Of a stretch of 64,000 nucleotides of DNA, positions 56,390 to 64,000 are shown piece after piece. The notes beneath the pieces were generated by a model. That model made no database searches. It saw only the letters and a list, made by a program, of their open reading frames with translations, and was not told the DNA's origin. The position numbers and the translations under genes are program-made. Source of the DNA: Gaeumannomyces sp. JS-464 (Eukaryota; Ascomycota; Sordariomycetes; Magnaporthales; Magnaporthaceae); the NCBI GenBank assembly GCA_002197995.1, contig NGZR01000001.1, forward strand, positions 5,270,001-5,334,000, written 5' to 3'. The first letter of the stretch is position 1. Each line of letters starts with the position of its first letter.

Positions 56390-58602
56390 ATGGAGACCGA
56401 TGGAGCGGCCCCGGAGCCGGCCGGAGAAGGCGTCGGTCAGAGGCCGAAGCTGAAGCGAAGCCGCTCCGGCTGTCTGAAATGCAGAATAAGGAGACGCAAG
56501 TGTCAGTTCGGTCTGCGATTAAGACGTTTATCTCCTTCCATTCATTTTCTGATGATGACATGGCGACAGCCTTGACAAGGCAGCTTTGGCTAACACGAGG
56601 CATCGCGCTGGTACGGCCCAGGCGACGGAGGGAAGCCACGCTGCGAGCGATGCGTCCGCAGCAAACTTGAGTGCAGCTATCCCAGCGGCGTCACATTCAA
56701 GGATACAAACAACATTAGCACCAGCGCCTTCTCCAAGCATTGGAGAAAGCCATGGCCCCATCTCGCCCGCCTCCTCAGGCACTCCTTATCCTAGGCTGCA
56801 GGTCAGTGGACGTATTCGACCCGGCCGGGCAACGAGAAACCTTTGCAGAATGTTGACAGGCTCCTCTGGGTTGTCTTTGAAGTTCCTGCAGCCCGGAGTT
56901 CGAAGCCGCCGAAAGCAGAAATTGATGTCGCCCATCCGGGAAGCACCCGCTAAAAAATCTCCGTCCTCATTGGTCCCACTGCAACGGCCATCTGAGTTTG
57001 ATGCTGAGATCCTGCAAAGATCCGTAGGTCATAAGGCGATTCATGAACGCGAAGCCACGGCGGCAGAGAACCCGGGTGAAGCCTTGACTGTTGACTTGCC
57101 AACAAGTCCCCTGCTGCTGTGGGAGTCCGCATGTGAGCTTTCGCCTGACCAAGGACACGGGACCAATCTCGAAGATGATGAGGAAAGCACATCAATCAGG
57201 AAGCCAACGCCGGCATCCTATGTCCAGTCTCCTGCCGACGGCTATGAAACCGCTGTCCGGGTGCTTGTATCACTGGGCTCTGGTAATGAACTCGAGAATT
57301 CTCAAATCGCATGGCCAAGGTTCGCAGAGGGCCAAGCGGAACTCGAAACTAGGGGTACTGGGTCTCTGCAATGCCAAGAAGCCCAGCTTTCCCTTGTGTC
57401 GAGCGACACGCTAGACGACATGCAGACCCTGCAACTCCTGACGCGGTTTCGATATGTGGTCGCCCAATGGGTAAGAAATCAGCGCCCCTATGCCCAACGA
57501 AGGCGACGCGTCCATGCGTTGACGACAGTATAGCTGGACCTCTGCGACTTGCACCAGATTTTTGGCATTGCCGTCCCATGATGGCGATGGGATCACGGCC
57601 AGTCCTCGACGCCATGTTAAACATATCTGCCCCTCTCGGCTCCACGTCTTCGGGCATCGCGCCTCGCGCCCGCGGAGCGCCTCGTTCACTCGAGGAGCTC
57701 GTCGCGAGCACGCTGGAGACGGCTTGCCAATTTGTCGAGAGCACGCCATCTTTGTGGCGGATACATCTAGCGGAAGAAGACTTTATACGCCCCGCTCTCC
57801 TATCTTTTGACGACGACCGGATATGGATTCGAACCATCTGTCTTCGTCTGCGCCTGGGTAGGTATGTGTTGTGCGATGTGGGAGTGTACAAGCAGCTAAC
57901 ACGAGTGGCATAGCTCTCGCCTTTGGATTGGCGTCCGGCCGGGAGCGAGAGATCCCAGGTTCTGCCATTTCCCGATTCAGTTCCTTGTTAGCTCCAGCAG
58001 GCGCAACAGGCAGCATGTTCGACTGGTCTTGTCGAGCAGTGGTGTTGTGTTTGAGAGCAGTCGATTTCTGTTCGGGAGGCTGTGACACCGATATGCCTCG
58101 CTCCCAGGCGTGGTATGGTCTTATCGAGGAGCTGGCGAGCTGGTACGCGACCCAGCCCAAGTCTTTTCGCCCATTGATCGATATAGAGTCCACCTCGGGA
58201 CCTGCGTCGCCACCAGAAACACTCTTCCCGGTCTTGTGCTTCACCAACGGCGCTGCCGTTCTGGGTAACCAGCTTTATCACGGCGCAATGCTGCTTCTCC
58301 TGCGCGATAAGCCGCGTACAGTGCCGCCACACTCATTGCAACTGTTGGGTGCCGCGCCAAGTTCACAACTTTGGCATGCCCGTCGTGTGTGCGGAATCGC
58401 GGTGCACAACTCGCATGCTGCCTGGTGGGATCCATGTCTTCTGGCAGTGGTTTATGTCGCGGCGAGCACAATGACCTACGCCCCGCAGCAGCAACAGGTC
58501 CTCGAGTGTCTTGAGCGTGTTGGTTCCCTTACCGGATGGCAGGCACAAACCTCGTACTTCAGCGGCGCGCTACGTCGCGAATGGGCGATGACTTTAGCCT
58601 AG
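56390..58602 (+). CDS. Zn2Cys6 transcription factor with fungal-specific C-terminal domain
   Basis: The binuclear zinc cluster is split by intron 56502-56621: exon 1 ends RSGCLKCRIRRRK, and exon 2 supplies the remaining cysteines (PRCERCVRSKLEC followed by SYPSG). That is the C-x2-C-x6-C...C-x2-C-x6-C pattern. An intermediate, less conserved part follows, with a frame ambiguity at 56690-56800 that I could not resolve. A second intron (GTAAGA...GTATAG, about 57470-57534) joins RYVVAQW to LDLCDLHQIFGIAVP, the diagnostic start of the fungal TF_2-type domain (MMAMGSRPVLDAML). A third lies near 57865-57915. The C-terminal end (HARRVCGIAVHNSHAAWWDP) matches the family loosely called ARCA-like. It sits divergent from the transketolase and is the likely cluster activator or repressor. 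Confidence 0.82.
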
Positions 58603-58651
58603 GGAAGCAGAGAACGCTGTTATGTTCAGCCGCGTCAAGGGCGACAAAACA

Positions 58652-60351
58652 TCAGCCAGCAGCGGAAGGGATTTTGCGCGGCCGGCTGAGGTTTTGACTC
58701 CAACCAGCCTGGTAGCCCCAGGCAGCTTCCAGGTCCGGAATCCGCCAGCATGTGCCCCAGCCCGTCGTTGCCTCAATGTCCCGGAGGAGCCTCACTATGA
58801 CGGAGTGCTCGGTCGGATGACTGAGAAGACGGCCAGCAATCCACAGTGGTTGAATAGCATTGTTGAGGCAACCTTGATGCGGATTAGTCTGGGAGATTCC
58901 GCAAACTCGTTTGGCGTGGTAAATCGGCGAGCCTGCCAATCCAGTTGGGCGTTGGCCAGGGTCAAGGGACCGAGGTGACAATCCCAAAAGTAGGATGCAA
59001 GCGGTGTGGTACAGCTGGTTTGATGAGATGGCCGCCCAATGTATAAAGAGGACGCGCGGGAACGGCGATGTCTCGATCGTCTGGATGGGGCACATCTCCA
59101 ACGGGCGCTGATCAAACCAGGCCTGTAGTTCATGCCACAGAGAGAGCCATCGTGCCTTGTAAGCTTGGTCCGTACAGCCATTGGTGTCTCCGAGCTCGAC
59201 ATATCGGGTGCGCGGGCAATGAGGCCGCATGCCTTGGAACAAAGGAACACGGAGTAATTGGCGTACATGTCGGGGCTTCTAGAGTTCCGAAAGATGTCAC
59301 CCGCGCTCTGTGGCTCGGTGTCCGGCGGTAGCCAACGATCGATAGGAACCAATGTGTCCTCTATCCCGTCAGATATCAGAGCCCCGCAGAGATCCATCCT
59401 GGCGTAACACCAGAATACGGCCTGAGGCAAGCCGCCGATGAAGCCATGGACTCCGAACGTTTCAAGCAGGGCAGCACAGCCCTCCAGATGCCTGCGCCAG
59501 TCCTGTGCACTTGCCGACATCATCTCGGTGACGCAAAGCACGGTGCAGACCGGAACAACAGCAGGGTCGCGAGCTTCGAGCAACGGCCCAACAAGCCGGA
59601 TGGCTTCCTGATAAAGTTCAAGGCTGTCGAACGAATGTCTGGTCGCGGTGTTTAAGCGACTGCCGATGGCGTCCCTGGCCCTCCTTGCCCGCGCCACCTT
59701 CCGCTCCATGTGACGGGCAGACAGAGCGAGGACGGAGTAGAGCAAGGCGGGGGATGAACGTGCCAGAACAGGGACCTGGATACCAAAGGCGCGCTCGCTG
59801 TCGAACATGTCTAACCAGGGAGCAATCTCGGACACATAGTTGGCCAGGTATTCAATGTGCCGACCGCGTAAGAGTATCGCCGAGGTCTGGAGCTGGAGCT
59901 CTGCGATATCATCCGGGATGCGGGGCTCGCGAAAATGCAAAAAATGCGCTGGCGACGCTTCGCGGTCACTGGCAGCATGAGACTCTTGCTCTGCTGGGGG
60001 CAACACAGTGTGGGCCTGCTCTGCCTCGCCGACGCTGGGCCCATCGTCCGGCGTTACTTCTCGGGTGGGAGCAGCAGTCGCGGCAGTCTTGAAGATCAGC
60101 GAGCGGAGCTCTTCTTGGAAAGGGAGGTATCCCGGGTCCAAGACAAAATCATCGAGAGTCCAGACGGCGGATGGGGACCAAAACTCGTCCGTATTCGCGG
60201 AGGCAGGTGTGCTGCCAGGTGGAGCCGTTGCCCTGATTGAAGAAGTCGCAGGTGAATCCTGATTTTGTTCGTCGCCCGGGCTGAATGGGCCGCCGAGTGG
60301 AAAAGCAGGTGATGACATATTGGGGAGCCACTTTTTGATATTACATGGCAA
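58652..60351 (-). CDS. Fungal-specific transcription-factor-domain protein without visible zinc cluster
   Basis: A paralogue of the neighbouring regulator: it shares the regulatory-domain signature (VSEIAPWLDMFDSERAFGIQVP, compared with VAQW-LDLCDLHQIFGIAVP) and a C-terminal HAKRVCGISQTNPHQGC matching HARRVCGIAVHNSHAAW. The frame changes near 59205 in a CCC run; one added C joins GLIARAP to RYVELGDTNG and carries the reading to the stop at 58652. No CxxC zinc-cluster sequence is found at the N-terminus or in the 400 bp upstream, so the protein appears to lack its own DNA-binding domain. Either a 5' exon is further away, or it works as a partner or inhibitor of the zinc-cluster factor. The two genes face each other tail to tail, about 50 bp apart. 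The start may be the second Met (MSSPAFPL). Confidence 0.75.
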
Positions 60352-60838
60352 ATGGCTGTTCTCTCACGTAAATGGCGCTCTCGACATCATTCAGTGTTGC
60401 CGATGGATTGTGTGCTTGGAATCGACGATCGTTGGACGTGGTCGTGGAGACCGAGGGTAAAAAGTTTCAGGCGCATGACCGCTGGAGCACAGTGCCAGTG
60501 TCCGCCACGCCATGTGACCAATGCTCCCTGCGTCCTGTTGAGACTGAGGAATCTCCTCGAAGCGGTGGCATGATATTCTCATATTCGCCTTGTATCACCT
60601 CTAGTCCATCTATCCCCTGTTCTATGCTCATAGCAGGCAACCTATAAACAGTCCGAAACATTTGAGGGGAATCAAAAAGGAGGAAACAAAAACCACCGTA
60701 GAATCTCTGAGCAATTTCCGCTGTCTGGCATGGCGCAAGAAACGAAAAATAACGAAAGCAAATGCTGCAAACAACCGCCGGGCCACTGTCTAGCCCCATG
60801 GTATTATTCACACCTCATTCTACATTGTCCAATTCCTC
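60352..60838. other. Intergenic region
   Basis: No gene seen. I searched the minus strand here for a zinc-cluster exon of the adjacent factor and found none. Confidence 0.5.
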
Positions 60839-62681
60839 TCAGGCATCCCTGCCATTCGCCGCGGATGCAGAGTTGCCGACTGCCGGCGACGACGTGCCCA
60901 TCTCCTCGTCGCTGCCGCTTCCCCAATTCGAGACGCGTGGCTTCTCGTCCGAGGACGTGCGCTGGACAGGCTGGGGCGCCTTCTTGCCCGCGGTGATGCC
61001 GCCCGAGGCGTCCTGCCGGATAAGGCCGTACTTGATAGACTGGCCCTCGATCTCCTCGGGTGCGAGGAAGGGCAGGTCGTACGAGGCCTTGACGTACGAG
61101 ATGTTGTCGGTGAAGCCCTTGGCGAAGATGACGTCGATCTCCTCGAGCGACCGGCGCTTGGTCTCGGGGAAGAAGAAGTAGATGATGGGCACGAAAATGC
61201 CGTTCATGACAGCGAAAAACAGATAGGTGCCCCACCCGATGTTGGCGATCATGATGGGCACGACCATGACGACCAGGAAGTTGAACAGCCAGTTGGTGCA
61301 CGTGCTCACCGCGTTGGCCTTCGCGCGCGTCTTGATCGGGTTCACCTCGGCCGGGTAGAGCCATGGGAGCGGCAGCCAGGTTGCGCCGAAAAACGCAATG
61401 TAGGTGAATAAACCGACGGCCGCGCCCTTAGCCGCCTCCTCGGTGCCGGGGATCAGGCACGCAAAGACGAGGACCATCGACAGGCACTGGCCCACGCTGC
61501 CGATAAGGAATAGAAGCCGGCGTCCAGCGCGTTCGATGACGAACCAAGAGGTGGTGGCGAAGATGGCGTAGACGATCATGTTAACACCACCGAGCAGCAG
61601 CGCCATCTCGTGCGTCTCGCCAATGCTCTGCTGGAACAGGATCGGGAAGTAGTAGATGACGGCGTTGCAGCCGCCAATCTGCTGCATCAGTTGCGATCCG
61701 GAGCCAAGCAGGACGCGCCGCAGGTGCTGCGTCGGCCCACCAGTGAGAAGCGCCTTGAACGGCGTGCTCTTCTGGCCCGAGAAGCCAGAGGCCTTGATGC
61801 TGTCGACGATCAGGTCGCGCTCAAGCGCAGTTTCGGGCGAGTCGAGCTCGTAGCCCCTGAGGGCTGCGATGACGCGGTCGGCCTCGTCGGCGCGGTCACG
61901 GGTCAGCAGCCACCGGGGGGACTCAGGCAGGAAGATCATGGGCACCGCCACCAGGAGGGCGAAGATGAGTTGAAAGGCGATCGGGAAGCGCCACACCAGG
62001 TCGTCCGGGCCGTATGATGCGCCGTAATCAAGCCAATAGGCTATTACGGTGCCGAAAGCGATAATGCCGCCTTCGATGCAGATGAGCAGGCCGCGGTTGG
62101 ACGTCTTGCTACACTCGGCCTGGTACGTCGGGATGGTCGAGGTGTTGATTCCGTTGCCCACGCCCATAACGGTGCGCCCGATGATGAACTGCGCCAATGG
62201 GGCCGCATTGGGCTTGAGTGTCAAGACCTGGATCACCACCCCGATCGCCATAATAACGGCACCAAGAATCATGGCCCTCCGCCGTCCCAGGAGGTCGCCT
62301 ATCCAAAGGATAAACATCGCTCCCGCTAAGCATCCAATCTCATAGATGGCTACATTGAAGATATTCATGGTTAGTCTCGTCTTCGTGGCTCTCTGCAACG
62401 GGCAAAGCACATACCGGTCACAAAGCCTTGCATCGTCGGGTTGTCTCGTGTCTCTGGGAAGTAGTCGTTGAATGGGGCCGAAATAATGCCACTCATAACT
62501 CTAGAAAGCAGCAGCGAGGCATGTTAGTCACGCATCTGGCTAATGTATACGAGTGGTTGTCAATGAGAGTTAGGACTTACCCTTGGTCGTATCCGAACAA
62601 CAGGAAGCCCGTTGTAGCGACCGCCGAGACAGTCACCGACAACGGGCGCCCGGTGAGGCCCATGAACCTGGGCGGTGCCAT
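60839..62681 (-). CDS. MFS sugar transporter (hexose/lactose-permease type)
   Basis: Three exons, 62681-62581, 62500-62415 and 62349-60839, with canonical splice sites. The first gives MAPPRFMGLTGRPLSV and the first helix (TTGFLLFGYDQG), joined to GVMSGII and then AIYEIGCLAGAMFILW. Sugar-porter motifs: GDLLGRRRAMILGA, PESPRWLLTRDRADEA, QQIGGCNAVIYYFPILF (helix 7, QQxxGxNxxxYY), ERAGRRLLFLIGS and FPETKRRSLEEIDVIF. About 60 C-terminal residues are polar and Ser-rich, possibly used in trafficking control. The family includes hexose, lactose/cellodextrin and pentose carriers; the cluster context points to a pentose or pentitol or its glycoside. Confidence 0.92.
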
Positions 62682-64000
62682 ATTTTCGATGCCGCCTTGT
62701 TTCGAATAGTCCCTTCTGTCGGTTGTGCGTCCTTTGGGTATCCAGGACAAAAGAAGACTGAGACCGAAGTGTATCGATGAAAGTTTTGAAGGGTTTTCCC
62801 CTAGCGGACCTACAATGGGGAGAACCCTTTATATACAGCTAATGTACTCGGTCGATCGTTTTCCCACTACCTCCTGTTTCTCCACCACCTCATCGGCCAC
62901 TTCCTGTTCACATTTTCTCATTGTTGTTTTTCTTGGCGGGTGTATCTGCTCCTCCACTCACCTTGTGTGACACCCTGTGTAACACTGTGACGCTGGCAGG
63001 CCGAAGAAAATATTCCGGGAATGTACAGGAGGACTCGACTCGCGGCTCAAAAGCTATGTCGCATTGGGACCAAGATCTGGCATTGGGAGAAGAGATGAAG
63101 ATCTCTGGATCCCTGGGTCCGACATATTCGGATTTTTCTTCGCGCGGTGCACTAACAGGACAGGCTAGGACCACATCATGGTCGTCATACTGGATCCCCT
63201 CGGTAGGCGGAGGCTCCGTCGCTGCCAATGGTGGACGGCCGAGAAATGCTAGTCAGGTCGACCCACCCCAACGCAAATCGCAGTCCCACCGCTGCCAGGC
63301 CCAATGAGGTCATCCCGTGGACCCGGCCCCGTCGCGGAGCGGGAACCTCACGGCTGCGGCGGCAAGCAGGCTAAGCCGGTAGTTGGTGCCCTGGCACAGT
63401 TCAAGGTTGGCCAGCCGTGTCTTGGGCAAGTCTTGATTGCAACCAAGAGCTGCGAAGCAGTGGGCACCTACCAGGCAGCAAACTCCGAGCAAGCACGAGT
63501 CGATAGATTCGCCATACTGCCATTAACCCCTCGACCTTTTGTGCGATGACACGCGAGAACCTGGCACATGCTAAAGAGGACAAGGGGAGCTATACGAAAT
63601 CATGTAGGCAAAGGTAAGGTACTTACTTAGACATGTCGGAGGCGTGGCGGGCGAGCGGGTTATTCACACCGACGGCACCCTGCTAACGCCTATGAATGCA
63701 CGCCGTAGTACGAGACTTCTCAAAGCAGCGTTTTTGACACAGTGGCCCCCGCAGAAAAAAAATGTGTCGAAGCACGCATAGGGGTCCAACGCCGGCCCGG
63801 TGCCCCCTGCCATCTCACAGGCTGCCCGAGGTAGGCCCGTAAAAGCATAGAGTCTGGCGCTAAATGCCAGCCCCAAAAGAACGGATAAGGGAAAACAAAT
63901 TTCCCCCTATCTTGGAGTATCCAGCCGTTCCATTTTATTCTCCACGTTGGAGGGATCAGCTTTACATCACTGCCATTTTCCTGGACTGTGCAACTGGGGC
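62682..64000. other. Right-edge region, 1.3 kb
   Basis: Contains the transporter promoter at its left end. No further gene supported; the short frames at 62921-63307 and 63304-63549 have no motif. Confidence 0.45.
62827..62835 (-). promoter_or_regulatory. TATA box of the second sugar transporter
   Basis: TATATAAAG on the minus strand, about 146 bp before the start at 62681. Confidence 0.5.

Noticed and set aside
60352..60838. Upstream zinc-cluster exon for the minus-strand transcription factor
   Set aside because: No CxxC-x6-C pattern on the minus strand. The CDQC seen near 60512 is on the plus strand and isolated.
1..64000. CRISPR array, rRNA or viral genes
   Set aside because: No regularly spaced repeats, no rRNA-like blocks and no viral replication or structural proteins were seen.

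Overview
This window is nuclear DNA from a filamentous ascomycete, most likely a Sordariomycete. The evidence is the short GT-AG introns (about 50-120 nt), GC-rich coding sequence, tetranucleotide CTAC/GGTA microsatellites, a Zn2Cys6 regulator, a Goodbye/NACHT-type STAND protein, and a fungal ferric reductase and sugar transporters. The species is not identifiable from what I can see. About 20 protein genes, one tRNA-Gly(GCC) and one short terminal-inverted-repeat element can be supported. Gene-poor stretches of 0.3-2.6 kb lie between them.

Region 1 (1.6-14.3 kb) is the most interesting part. The gene at 7374-8820 encodes a borosin-type peptide alpha-N-methyltransferase precursor, a relative of OphMA, the omphalotin precursor. 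In this family the methyltransferase carries its own substrate, the core peptide, at its C-terminus. The four active-site residues named for OphMA are conserved, and a 60-nt last exon encodes the proline-preceded hydrophobic core. Around it lie an S28 (prolyl carboxypeptidase family) serine peptidase at 1604-3358, a secreted FAD-linked (berberine-bridge type) oxidase at 9452-11061, and two related multi-pass membrane proteins at 3735-5786 and 13243-14261. That is a plausible but unproven biosynthetic neighbourhood for an N-methylated RiPP.

Region 2 (14.3-32 kb) is mixed. It holds a 264-bp element with perfect 33-bp inverted termini, a Pro-rich single-pass membrane protein, the tRNA-Gly, a fasciclin protein, an F-box-like fragment, a JmjC protein, a GliT-like thioredoxin-reductase-fold oxidoreductase, a coiled-coil protein and a secreted protein with repeated cysteine modules.

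Region 3 (32-44.2 kb) has one very large STAND (NLR-like) gene, ordered caspase-like, Goodbye, NACHT, TPR-like and C-terminal Cys-rich. It is followed by a ferric/metallo-reductase and another single-pass membrane protein.

Region 4 (46.7-62.7 kb) looks like a carbohydrate-catabolism cluster: MFS transporter, L-arabinitol-4-dehydrogenase-like enzyme, Sde182/DUF1593 nucleoside-hydrolase-like protein, transketolase or dihydroxyacetone synthase, two related transcription factors tail to tail, and a second MFS transporter. A divergent promoter separates the transketolase from the Zn2Cys6 factor. My reading is uptake and oxidation of a pentitol or pentose into the pentose phosphate pathway; the substrate is inferred.

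Caution on quality: many genes across the window need single-base frame corrections, mostly a missing base in a short C or G run, with almost no in-frame nonsense codons. That pattern fits residual assembly indels better than gene decay, so I do not call these genes pseudogenes.
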